From NCBI GenBank assembly GCA_002699145.1, contig PABK01000060.1, positions 62,001 to 126,000 of the forward strand: a stretch of DNA of 64,000 bases. Reading direction: 5' to 3'. This document shows positions 51,366-61,200 of the stretch, piece by piece. The notes under the pieces were generated by a model. That model made no database searches and had not been told where the DNA came from. It was given only the letters and a program-made list of their open reading frames with translations. Positions within the stretch are counted from its first letter, which is position 1; each line of letters begins with the position of its first letter. The DNA is from Halioglobus sp. GTDB taxonomy: Bacteria > Pseudomonadota > Gammaproteobacteria > Pseudomonadales > Halieaceae. The position numbers were made by a program, and so were the translations under genes.

Positions 51366-53036
51366 CTATTCCTCCACCAGGCGCATGTCCGCGTCGCCGC
51401 GCAGCACATTTTTCAGCACCTTGCCCGCCGCGTTGCGCGGTAGTGGCTGCGCCTGGATTTGCCAGGCAGTGGGAACCTTGAATGCCGCGAGCCTGGCGCT
51501 GCAGTGGGCGTGCAGCGCATCGACCTCGACGCTGCCGCCCGCAGCGACCACCACGACCGCCTTCACCTCCTCTCCCCAATCGCTGTGCGGGACGCCGAAT
51601 ACCGCCGCTTCCACGACCGCGCGGTGGGTCTCCAGGCAGTGCTCGACCTCCACCGGGTAGACATTCTCCGCGTTGCGCAGGATCAGGTCCCGGGCGCGCG
51701 TGTTGATATAGAGAAGCTCGTCCTCGAAGTGGCCGATATCGCCGGTCTTCAGTCAGCCGCCCGGGGCCATGGTCGCCGCGGTGGCCTCGGGGTTGCGCCA
51801 GTAGCCCAGCATGACGCAACTGCCGCGTATGCAGATCTCGCCCTGTTCTCCCGCCGGCAGGTCCCTGTTTTGCTCGTCGCGGATGCTCATCTCGATACCG
51901 GGAAAGACGCGACCCACGGCTTCCGGGTGCTGCCGCAACAGGTCGCCCCAGTTGTGCGTGCCGACGCCGGTGGATTCGGTAAGGCCGTACCCTATCGTCA
52001 TCTGTCCCGCGCTGCCGCAGAAACCGCGGGTCATACGCTGCTGTTGTCGTTTCGAGGTGGGGGCGCCACCCGACCCCAGGCGCTGCACGCTGGAAACGTC
52101 GTACTGCTGGAAGTCCGGGTGGTCCAGCACGCGCGCCGCCATGCTGCCCAGTGACGGCCAGGTGGTGACCTTTTCCGCCTCGATCAGCTGCAGGATTCTG
52201 GCCGGATCGAAACGGCCCAGTGTCCACACGGTTTTCATACCCACACCCAGGCTGGTGATAGCCCCGGTGAACAGCCCCGACAGGTGAAACAGCGGCGCGG
52301 AAAACAGTCCGCAGTGGGGCAGGCCGGCACTGTCGCCGGCCTTGCCCGACTCCATCTCCAGCAGCATCATGCGCAGGCCGCTGAAGACGGTGGAGGAATA
52401 AAAAGTGAGCAGGTTGCGGTGACTGAGCAGTGCGCCCCTGGCGTTGCCGGTGGTGCCGCTGGTGTAGAGAATCACCGCCGGGTCGTCCTCGGCGATGTCC
52501 ACCGCGGGAAGGCCGTCGTCCCGGGTAGTTTCCAGCGCGGCGAAGTCGTCCTCGATACAGACGGTGGGGCAGGGCAGTGTATCGCCGGCGATGCGCGCCA
52601 GGCGCTTGCGGTCGCCCAGCAGCAGCCTGGGCTCGCTGTTGCCGATGCCGTAGAGAATTTCCTCGCGCTGCCACCAGCCGTTGAGCGCGACGCAGATCGC
52701 GCCGATGCTGACCGTCGCCCAGAACGTGATGATCCACTCGGGGTGATTGTCCGCGAGGATGGCCACGCGGTCGCCCCTGGCCACCCCGTACTTATCGCGC
52801 AGTGTATTGGCCACTGCGCAGACCCGTTGGTAGTGCGCGGCAAAGGTGATGCGCTGGTCCTGGCAGACTATATACTCGCCGTCCGCGTGGTGTAGCGAGT
52901 TCTGCACCAGCTCGCGCAGGCAGCGGTGGCGCTCCCTGAAGACCTTGATGGTCTCGCCCAGGACTTCCTCCTGCACGATCTCGAAGGCGCCGCCGGGGGC
53001 GATGAGTTCCTGTTCGATCTGCGCGACGGTCTTCAT
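51366..53036 (-). pseudogene. Acyl-CoA ligase interrupted by an in-frame TGA
   Basis: The frame encodes an AMP-binding ligase of 556 codons, but a TGA at 51755-51753 splits it after the motif MAPGG. The sequence continues in the same frame as LKTGDIGHFEDELLYIN, RARDLILRNAENVYP and NAAGKVLKNVLRG. The intact ligase at 49110 has GWLHTGD at this place, so the TGA replaces the Trp codon TGG by one base. The P-loop YTSGTTGNARGALL and A5 motif GYGLTESTG are intact. Without read-through the product lacks the C-terminal hinge and lysine domain and should be inactive or only half-reactive. A recent nonsense mutation or a sequencing error are both possible. GGGAGG precedes the ATG at 53036. Confidence 0.85.
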
Positions 53037-53053
53037 CCTTTGCCTCCCATGGA

Positions 53054-53209
53054 TCAGGCGCCGGGCGGCCCGAGCAGCTTTTCCGCCGCGGCGCCGTCCA
53101 GCGCCAGGCGCGACAGCTCGCGGCAACCGAACACGTCGCGGTAGAACGCGAGCGAGCGCTGCAGGTCGCTGACGCAGAGCCCGAAGTGTGACAGTCGCTG
53201 TACCTGCAT
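53054..53209 (-). pseudogene. Truncated VOC/glyoxalase-fold protein (N-terminal half module)
   Basis: This 51-codon frame reads RLSHFGLCVSDLQRSLAFYR, the start of a vicinal-oxygen-chelate protein, with the usual metal-ligand His and the SxxFYRDVFG signature. VOC proteins normally need about 120-145 residues with two such modules. Here the frame ends after GPPGA, 17 bases before the ligase start. It begins 13 bases after the stop of the fusion gene, so it lies within the operon. Either the 3' part was deleted or a half-size protein pairs with itself. I favour deletion. Confidence 0.65.
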
Positions 53210-53222
53210 GACGGTCGGCGAC

Positions 53223-56200
53223 TCAGGCGACGATGTCGCCGAGTTGGCGAAAATGGGCGGCGTCCTGCGCGGGCAGCACCGGGGGTTCCTTGCCCAGGGC
53301 GTAGCAGCCGAGCATGATTTCCGCGGAGCGCTCGATGATCTCCACCATGTCGGCGGCGCGGCGCAGCGTGCGCCCGCCGACGATGAGGCCGTGATTCACC
53401 AGCAGCGCCGCCCACTCGTCCTGCATCGCCTCGCCTACCAGGTCCGCCAGCTCCACGGTGCCGGGCATGGTGAAGGGAATGCGCGGGATGTTGCCGAAGA
53501 AGGCCGCCTCGGTGGAGATGGGCAGGAAGGGCAGGCCGGCGTTGGCCAGGATGGTGGCGTTCGGCGCGTGGGCGTGGATGACCGCCGTCGCCTCGGGCTT
53601 CACCTGCAGTATGCGCGTGTGCATGCACCACTCGCTCGATGGCGAGCGCGCGCCGGTATCCAGGCTCTCTCCCTGCATATTGATACGCACCAGGACTTCC
53701 GGCCGCAGGTCGCCCTTGAACAACCGGCTCGGCGTGATCCACAGTTGGTCCTCGCTGTCGGGAATGCGCACGCTGATGTTGCCGCCGGTGGCGGTGATGA
53801 CCTGCGCCTCGTACAGTTCCTGCATGATGGCGACCAGTTCCTCGCGAATATCGCCGGGCTTTAGCGGCGCCGGGGCGGCGGCGCTGCCGGGGCGGGGAAT
53901 GGCGGCGAGGTCGCCGGGGTCGCCCACCGCTGCGCGCGCGGCGGTGTACAGGCGCTGCATGTCCTGGTTCATATGCTGCAGGGTCATGGCCTTGGCCGCG
54001 TCACCCATGAAGGATATCTCGCCGTTCATGGCGCATTCCATGGTGTCGATTGTGCCGCTGAACATGCCGTCGAGGATCTCGCCGCGCATCTCCAGGTGCA
54101 CCTCGGCGCCGTGTGCGGGCGCGCCCAGGCCGCTGTGCACCTCCCCCTGGTCGAGCTGGAAGTAGAACTGCAGGCCCAGGTCGTAGGCGTTGAAGTGCAG
54201 CGTGACCTCCTGGCCGGCGCTGAAAGCGCGCACCGCGGGATCCGCCGCCAGGCCGGCGCAGAACTCCGCGAGAACGGCGCGCATGTTGGCCACGATCTCA
54301 GCGGATGCGGTGGCGCGTTCGCCGCTGTCGGCCCGCTGCGCCTGTGCCGGCCTGGCGTCGCGCTGCAGGTCCGTGACCGCCGGGCCGCCTCGCTGCGCCA
54401 GTTGCGCCAGTTCCTGCGCCGTGGGCTCGCGGCGCGGGCCACTCCAGCTGAAGTTTTCCAGCGTCTGCGGGTTGAGCACGTTGTGCGGTCGCCCGCCATC
54501 CAGCAATTGCAACAGGGCCGCGGACACGCAGTCGCCCTGGTGGGCGGCGACCTCGCGGGTATTGCCCGCGGAGTGGGGGGTGGTAATGACCCCGGGGTGT
54601 TGTACCAGGGGGTGGTCAAAGCCGGGCGGCTCGACGGCGAAGGTGTCCAGCGCGGCGCCGCCGATGCGCTCCTGTTGCAGCGCCTCCACCAGGGCCTGCT
54701 CATCGACCAGGGCGGCGCGCGCGGTGTTGATGAAGAAGGCCCCGGGCTTCATTTTCGCCAGCTGCTGCGCGCCTATCATGCCGGTAGTCTTTGCGGTCAC
54801 CGCCGCGTGCAGGCTGACAAAATCCGCCTGCGCCAGCAGCGTGTCCAGGTCGGTGAGGCGGCAGCCCGCCAGGGCCGCCTGCTCCGGGCTGACGAAGGGG
54901 TCATGGACCAGTATCTCCACGTCGAAGCCCGCCAGGCGCCGGGCAACCGCGCGTCCGACCGCGCCCAGGCCGACCAGGCCTACGGTCTTGCCCCACAGCT
55001 CCACGCCCTGTAACTGGTTGAAGGCCTGGCCCATCTTGCCCATGTTGCCCGCCGTGCAGTCCGGCTGGCGCAGGAACTGGCCTGCTGCGGGCAGCTTGCG
55101 CGCCAGGCTGAGCATGAACGCCACGGCCAGGTCGGCCACCGCGATGGCGTTGCGGCCGGGGGCGAAGAGCACGGGAATGCCGAATGCGCTGCAGGCCTCG
55201 ACGTCGACGTTCACCGCGTCGCCGCGGCAGGCGGCGACCACGCGCAACTGCGGCAGCTGCTGCAGCGCCGCCAGGTCCAGTACGTCCACCTCGGTGACGA
55301 AGACCTGCCGGTCCGCCAGCGCGGCGACCAGGTCCGGCCCGGTGAGCAGGCGGTGATGGTCGCGGAAACTGGCGTACTCCACGTCCATGCGCGCTCCCAG
55401 GCGCTGCAGGGACGCCTCGTCGAAAGAGGCGGACACCAGCGCGACGGGCCGCTCCCGGGGCGGCGAGTGCGCGACGGCGGCAGGCGCGGGTTCGCGCAGC
55501 ATGCGCGGCAGCAGGTGCTCCGCGGCCAGCGGCGCGGTGCTCTCCCGCGCCCGCTCGCGGAAGCGGTTCCAGGTGTCGTAGAGCTGTGCGTTGGCCGCCG
55601 CGTTGTCGCGGTCGGGTGTAAAGTGTCGCCGGTTCGCGCACAGGGCTGCGCCTGCTGCCGCGAAATCCGCGTAGTGGCCCGCGCCGACACCGGCGCACAG
55701 CACGGCGCCCAGGGCGCTGGTCTGCCAGGGGGCCGCCGCCACGACCTCGCGGCCTGTGATATCCGCCACCAGCTGCGTGAAGACGTCGCTGCGCGACAGC
55801 CCGCCGGACAGGGCGATGGCGCCACTATCCAGCTGTGCGCCCTGTGCCGCCAGGCTTGCCTGCAAGCGTTCCAGGTTGGCGCGCAGGGCGCAGGCGCTGC
55901 CCTCCACGGCGGCGCGCGCGACATGGCGGCCGGGGCGCGCATCCTCCGTGCAGGTCATGTGGCTGAGGGTGAGGTGGCCCAGCGGCACGGTCGGCGCGGA
56001 CATGTCCAGCAAATCGGCGCCGAGGGTGGAGAGCATGCCGGCGGCGCCGGGCTCGGACAGTTGCGCCTCGGCGAACAGGCGCGACTCGGGCTGGGGTGCG
56101 TCCGGGAACAGTGTCCTGGCCAGCATGCCCAGGGAGTGTCCCATGGCGCCGCCGTTGCTCTCCAGCACCCAGGCTCCGGGCAGCGCGTGGTGCGCGGTCT

Positions 56201-57053
56201 GCATTGCGCCGGTCGCGTCGACCAGCGGCGTATCCAGCACCACCTGCAGCGGCACGGTGGTGCCGCCGACCACCCCCGCCTGACCCGGCGCGGTCACACC
56301 GCTGCCCAGCAGGCTCATCTGCGAATCGCCGCCCCCCATAACCACCTGCACCGCGCTGTGCAGGCCCAGGTGCGCGGCGGCCTCGTCGGTGAGTGCGCCC
56401 AGCCGGGCGCCGGCCGGCGCGATAGCGGGGAAGATCGCGCGCGGCAGGGCGAGTTCGTCGATGAGCTCCAGGGCCCAGTCCGCCCGCGCAACCTGCAGCA
56501 GGCCGGTGGCGCTGCCCTGGGAGGGGTCGACGGCGCGCGCGCCGCACAGCCGCTGGTTCAGCCATTCGCCGACGCCATACAGGGTCGCGACGCGGCCGAA
56601 GCGCTGCGGGTCCTGTTTGCGCAGCCAGGCAAGGCGCGCCGCCGCGTGCAGCGGCAGGGCGCAGGAACCCGTGGTCGCCGACAGCGTTTCACCGAGGCGT
56701 TCGGCCAGTTCGAAGCTCTCGCCCGCGGCGCGCGCGTCGGTGTTGGGTACGGCGAGTAACACCGCCCCGGCGTCATCGGTCAGCACCGTGCTGAAGCGGA
56801 TGGCGGAAACCGCCAGGGCGCTGACCGCGGCGCCGTCGATGCCGGCGCCAGCCAGCGCCTCGCGGGAGGCCTCGCCGACCGCCCGCCACAGGCTCGCCAG
56901 GTCCAGGTCGAAGCCGGTGCCGAAGGTGCCGTGCGCCGGTATGAAACGCCAGGGCCTGGCGCTGGCGGCACTGGCCCCGGTCTCGGTATCGACCAGCAGG
57001 CAGCGCACGCCGCTGCCGCCGAGATCGAAACCCATCAACCATGGATTTGCCAT
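53223..57053 (-). CDS. Four-domain fusion: FGGY kinase / D-2-hydroxyacid dehydrogenase / SCP2-like / class II aldolase
   Basis: This single 1276-residue frame holds four parts. Residues 1-520 are an FGGY sugar kinase (MGFDLGGSGVRCLLVD, VVGGTTVPLQVVL, ALSGGLSRSDVFTQLVADI). Residues about 535-865 are a D-isomer 2-hydroxyacid dehydrogenase (GLVGLGAVGRAVARRLAGFD, catalytic Arg in AACRGDAVN, Glu in TFAVEPPG, His in TPHSAGNTRE). Residues about 915-1035 look like an SCP2 sterol-carrier domain (LDGMFSGTIDTMECAMNGEI). Residues about 1065-1276 are a class II aldolase/adducin domain (ATGGNISVRI, VIHAHAPNATILA, LLVNHGLIVGG). These are usually separate operon genes. All key residues I can check are present. 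The ATG at 57053 follows AGGGA. It probably oxidises, phosphorylates and splits a hydroxy acid. Confidence 0.85.
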   Translation of the reverse strand: MANPWLMGFDLGGSGVRCLLVDTETGASAASARPWRFIPAHGTFGTGFDLDLASLWRAVGEASREALAGAGIDGAAVSALAVSAIRFSTVLTDDAGAVLLAVPNTDARAAGESFELAERLGETLSATTGSCALPLHAAARLAWLRKQDPQRFGRVATLYGVGEWLNQRLCGARAVDPSQGSATGLLQVARADWALELIDELALPRAIFPAIAPAGARLGALTDEAAAHLGLHSAVQVVMGGGDSQMSLLGSGVTAPGQAGVVGGTTVPLQVVLDTPLVDATGAMQTAHHALPGAWVLESNGGAMGHSLGMLARTLFPDAPQPESRLFAEAQLSEPGAAGMLSTLGADLLDMSAPTVPLGHLTLSHMTCTEDARPGRHVARAAVEGSACALRANLERLQASLAAQGAQLDSGAIALSGGLSRSDVFTQLVADITGREVVAAAPWQTSALGAVLCAGVGAGHYADFAAAGAALCANRRHFTPDRDNAAANAQLYDTWNRFRERARESTAPLAAEHLLPRMLREPAPAAVAHSPPRERPVALVSASFDEASLQRLGARMDVEYASFRDHHRLLTGPDLVAALADRQVFVTEVDVLDLAALQQLPQLRVVAACRGDAVNVDVEACSAFGIPVLFAPGRNAIAVADLAVAFMLSLARKLPAAGQFLRQPDCTAGNMGKMGQAFNQLQGVELWGKTVGLVGLGAVGRAVARRLAGFDVEILVHDPFVSPEQAALAGCRLTDLDTLLAQADFVSLHAAVTAKTTGMIGAQQLAKMKPGAFFINTARAALVDEQALVEALQQERIGGAALDTFAVEPPGFDHPLVQHPGVITTPHSAGNTREVAAHQGDCVSAALLQLLDGGRPHNVLNPQTLENFSWSGPRREPTAQELAQLAQRGGPAVTDLQRDARPAQAQRADSGERATASAEIVANMRAVLAEFCAGLAADPAVRAFSAGQEVTLHFNAYDLGLQFYFQLDQGEVHSGLGAPAHGAEVHLEMRGEILDGMFSGTIDTMECAMNGEISFMGDAAKAMTLQHMNQDMQRLYTAARAAVGDPGDLAAIPRPGSAAAPAPLKPGDIREELVAIMQELYEAQVITATGGNISVRIPDSEDQLWITPSRLFKGDLRPEVLVRINMQGESLDTGARSPSSEWCMHTRILQVKPEATAVIHAHAPNATILANAGLPFLPISTEAAFFGNIPRIPFTMPGTVELADLVGEAMQDEWAALLVNHGLIVGGRTLRRAADMVEIIERSAEIMLGCYALGKEPPVLPAQDAAHFRQLGDIVA

Positions 57054-57113
57054 GAGCAATGTCCCTGAACGTTTGCGGGGGCCTTAGCGCGAAGAGGCGA
57101 GCATGTTATCATC

Positions 57114-57125
57114 AGACACTTGTCT
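57114..57125. promoter_or_regulatory. Inverted repeat in the divergent promoter region
   Basis: AGACA-CT-TGTCT is a short inverted repeat in an AT-rich patch between the fusion gene and the Rieske gene. The size and place suit a regulator operator (TetR-like sites have this form), but no regulator gene adjoins. Confidence 0.35.
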
Positions 57126-57156
57126 TATAAAGATAGTCGCTGCCGGGTCGTTCGGC

Positions 57157-57162
57157 TATACT
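57157..57162 (+). promoter_or_regulatory. -10 box for the Rieske oxygenase gene
   Basis: TATACT, one base from consensus, lies 72 bases before the ATG at 57234. The best -35 candidate, TAGTCG with a 17-base spacer, is poor, so an activator may be needed. Confidence 0.4.
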
Positions 57163-57233
57163 TTTGCGCACCACGCCGGGGGCGTTGCGCACTCCCGCCG
57201 ACCCGTTCCCACCGCGTATGACGAGGCTGCCCC

Positions 57234-58172
57234 ATGAGTGATCGAATTCCGCTGCCCATGCCCTTCGGCTGGTTCCGCGTCGCCGAGTCCAGCGACCTGG
57301 CCGCCGGGGAGGTGCAGTCCATTCACTACCTGGGCAAGGACTTCGTACTGTTTCGCACTGCGCAGGGCGAGGCCAGCGTGATGGATGCCTACTGCCCGCA
57401 CCTCGGGGCGCACCTGGGCTACGGCGGCGAGGTGGTGGGCGACAGCATTCGCTGCCCCTTCCACCACTGGCGCTTCGACTGCAGTGGCGCCTGTGTCGAG
57501 GTGCCCTACGCTAAACGCATACCGCCGAAGGCGCGCATCAAGACCTACCCGACCTGTGAGAAGAACGGCATCATTTTCATCTGGCACCACCCCCACGACG
57601 AGGCGCCGCGCTGGGAGGTTCCGGAGATTCCCGAGTTGACCGCCGAGGTGGGCTGGCTGGACATTGTCTATCACACCGCGCGCGTGCGCAGCCACCCGCA
57701 GGAAATGGCGGAAAACGTCGTCGACTCCGCCCACTTCCGCTACGTGCACGGCACGCCGGACATTCCGGAAAAGACCTTTACCTTCGATGGCCATATCATG
57801 CGCGCCTTCCAGGGGCTGACCTTCAGCACGCCGGACGGCGAACTCAAGGGCAGCGTGAACATCGAGTCCCACGGCGGCAGCATCGGCATCACGCGCTTCG
57901 AGGGCATCGGCGAGACCTTGCTGGTGATTACCGGCACGCCGGTGGACGAGGAGCTGCACGAGTCGGTGATCCGCTTCCGCTTCCGCGTGGTGGACGGTGA
58001 CGAGGCCACCGCGCAGGCGCTGGGCGACGCCTTCATCGCCGAGGTTACGCGCCAGCACAGCCAGGACGTGCCCATCTGGGAGCACAAGAAGTTCCACGAA
58101 ACCCCGGTGCTGTGCGACGGCGACGGGCCGATACACTCCATCCGCAAGTACTACCAGCAGTTTTACGCCTAA
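57234..58172 (+). CDS. Rieske non-heme iron oxygenase (KshA/DAF-36-like)
   Basis: This 312-residue oxygenase component has Rieske [2Fe-2S] ligands Cys54, His56, Cys74 and His77 (YCPHLGAHLG and RCPFHHW). The mononuclear iron site is ENVVDSAHFRYVHG, with the Asp-x2-His-x4-His arrangement. The overall form recalls 3-ketosteroid 9-alpha-hydroxylase and cholesterol 7-desaturase (DAF-36/Neverland) enzymes, so a steroid- or terpenoid-like substrate is likely but unproven. No ferredoxin reductase is adjacent. It is divergent from the four-domain fusion gene, with a 180-base shared promoter region. Confidence 0.9.
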   Translation: MSDRIPLPMPFGWFRVAESSDLAAGEVQSIHYLGKDFVLFRTAQGEASVMDAYCPHLGAHLGYGGEVVGDSIRCPFHHWRFDCSGACVEVPYAKRIPPKARIKTYPTCEKNGIIFIWHHPHDEAPRWEVPEIPELTAEVGWLDIVYHTARVRSHPQEMAENVVDSAHFRYVHGTPDIPEKTFTFDGHIMRAFQGLTFSTPDGELKGSVNIESHGGSIGITRFEGIGETLLVITGTPVDEELHESVIRFRFRVVDGDEATAQALGDAFIAEVTRQHSQDVPIWEHKKFHETPVLCDGDGPIHSIRKYYQQFYA

Positions 58173-58201
58173 GCTTCCTGCGCGCCCGCTGCCGGCGTGG
58201 C

Positions 58202-61200
58202 CTAGCAGCCCGGCGGCACCTGGGTGACGCTGATCCCCGGGTCTTCGCTGGTTACGCCGGTCAGGACCGCGTTGGTATAAAACAGCTTGTCGCGACTCTG
58301 TGCGGAGACGCCGCGCTCGCCCAGTGCGGCGTTGCTGTTGATGAGCGCGGCGCTGGCAGCTGCAAGATCGGCGGGCGACTGGCCCGCGTAGGTGTCCAGC
58401 GCGAAAAACTGGCCGTCGACGATAAAACTCACCCTGCCGCCTGCTCCACTGCCCGTGTACAACTGGAAACTCTCCGTCTGGCACCGTGCCGAGCAACCAT
58501 CGCCATCCGTGGCGTTGCCATCGTCGCACTGTTCCGCGGGGTCCACCAGGCCGTTCTGGCAAATGTTGCAGCGCGGAGTGCCGGGCACGCACAGGGCCGT
58601 CAGCGGCGAGGGTGTACCGGCGGCGATGTCTGAGGGCCCGCTGCCGGTGCGGGTGCGGGTGCCTATGCCGCCGCCTACGAGCAGCAGGCCATCGACGAAC
58701 GCCGGGGCCGAGGCCAGGGCGGAATTGCCCAGGTTGTAACGGCTCAGTAGCGTGCCGTCATCGCCTTCGGTGTTATAGGCGCGCAGGATAGCGAAGGGCA
58801 CCTGCCCGGCGAAGACGAGGCCGGGTACGGCGCTGGTCGGGGCGAAGCTGGCGAATGCGTCGGTGTCCGCGGCGTTGTCCCAGACCACGGCGCCGCTGTC
58901 CATGTCCAGCGCGTGCATGGTCGGGCGCTGTGGCGCTGACGGGGGGCCGTTGGCGGCGTTGCTGCCGGGAGCGGTGGAGAAATAGATGCGGCGCCTGTCC
59001 TGGTCGACGGCGGCGGTGGCGATGATGCCGCCGATGTCGCCGCCGGGCACCACGTTGCGGGTCCAGTAGGGCAGGGCGGAGGGGTCGGTATCGTTCCAGG
59101 CGACGCCGTTGACCTCGTTCACGCCGTCGCGGGCGAGCACATAGTAGGTGCCGTCCTTGTTGCCCACGCCCAACACCTCGCGCTCGGCGCCAGCGAAATC
59201 GATGCTGAACAGGTTGGGCGCGGCGCCGAAGGCCAGGTCCTCGTTGTCCACTTCTCGCGGGCGCCAGCGCCAGGCCGGGTCGCCGTCGTAGTCCAGGGCG
59301 ATGATGGCCTCGTCGAAGGGTGGCATCTGCGGCCCGGGTGCGGGCGTGGCGGGGTCATCGTCCGTGTCGCAGTTGGAGCTGGCGAAATAAAGCAGGCCCC
59401 GGCTCTCGTCCACCGCCGGCGATGACCAGACGTTGCCGCAGCCCGTGGTGCTGCGGTCGAAATCGCAGCCCGGCCGTGAGGCGAGAAAGCCGGCGGGCAG
59501 GTCCAGTTCCGTCTCCGTGTGGTAGCCGTCGAATTTGCGAATATCGTCGCCCGGCAGCGGTCGACAGGTGGCGCCGGTCTCCAGGTCGAAGTACCAGTCC
59601 ATACGTCCACTGCGCGCGTCCAGGCCGTAGAAACCACCCTTGCCGGTGGCGACGTCGTTCACGTCCATGCTGAAGAACACCCGTCCGTCGACCACGGCGG
59701 GTGAACTTTCTATCTGGTTGCGCTCACCGGAGAATCCGCACAGGCCCGGGTGGTTGCCGTACCTGTCATGGCAGCCGCTGCCGGCGGTGAAACGCCAGAT
59801 TTCCTCGCCGTCGACCGCGTCCAGGGCGTACATGATCTGTCCCGCGCCGACAAAGACCACATCGCGGCCGTCGATGCGTGTGACATCTACCGAGCCGGAA
59901 CTGGGGAAGGAAGCGCCCGGTTGTTCCACCGTCTGCACTTCCCAGACCAGGCTGCCGTCGAGCAGGCGCAGCGCGTAAACAGAATAATCCCAGGACTGGA
60001 AGTAGACCACCTGGGTTGGCCCTTCCCCGGGGAGGTTCACGGCGGCGACGCTGGGCGAAGCGGTAATGATGGCGTCGGTGGGGAACTGCCAGGCCCGTTG
60101 CAGCAGGTGCACGTTGGCCTGGGTGATCACCTGCTCGTCGGGATTGTAGAAAAGGCGGTCGTAGGAACCGGCGTAGGTGCGCCACTCGCTCAACGGCTCC
60201 AGGTTGCCGGGCAGGATGGCCACGCCGTCGGGGAATGCCAGGCCCTCGCGTACGATCTGTGGCGGGTTGGGTGCCTCGCCGTCAGAGAAGGTGATGCGCC
60301 GTACCTTGCCGTTCGGCCCCGGGCCCACGGCGGGCAGCGTGCCCTGCAGGTCCAGGTCGGCGTAGTAGATCGTGCCGTCCGGGGCGACGGCGAGGCTCTG
60401 CGGGTTGCCGCTGGCGATTGGCAGTCCGGCAAAGGGGCCGGGGTCGAGAATCTTGCGCACCCGGGTGCCGTCCGGATTGTACTCGGCGATGGTGCCGGTC
60501 AGGTTGGTGGCGATGTACAGGTTGCCGTTGGGCGCCAGCGCGATGCCAGAGTACGTCGACAGCCCGTCCGGGGGCAGGAACACCTCGCGTGTGACCTGTT
60601 CCGCCAGCGGCGACCCCTGGGCGTCGCTGGCGCCGCAACCGCCCTGCGCATCGGGGCCTGTGGGGAAGGGGGGTGAAAAGCGCAGCACCGACAGGCCGCC
60701 GGAGGAGGTGACGTAGACGCGGCCCTGGTCGTCGATGACCGGCTGGCCGGCGGTGCCGATGTCCACGGCGATCTTGCAAAAATTGTTGGAGATTTCCGCG
60801 TTGGGATAAGCCAGCGGTTCCCCCGGGAACACGTCGTAGGGCGGAAACCAGAGAATGAGCTGGCCGTTTGCCGAGCCGACAGCCTGGCTGCCCACGTCCG
60901 TGGTGAACAGGCGCGCGCGGTCGTCGAAGGCACAGCCGAAAGGCTCCGCGCCACTGGTCTGGTAGGTGGCGGTCAGCTTGCCTTCCTGCACGCCGTCGGC
61001 GGAAAACACGCCCCAGCCAGCCGGTGTGTCCGGTTGGCCGGTGTCCTCGCCGAGGACGAAGCGGCCGCTGCCGTCGGGTATGGCACAGATAATGCCATTG
61101 CTGTCGCGGCCGGTGACCGGGTCCAGGGACGCGCGTTCGATGAGAATGTCCTCGACCAGCGTGCTGCCAATGGTGTCCACGTCGTAGCGACGCAGGCGGT

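Noticed and set aside
51753-51755. Selenocysteine or other recoding of the TGA in the ligase
   Set aside because: The position is Trp in the neighbouring ligase, not Cys, and I see no selenocysteine insertion structure. A simple TGG to TGA change is more economical.
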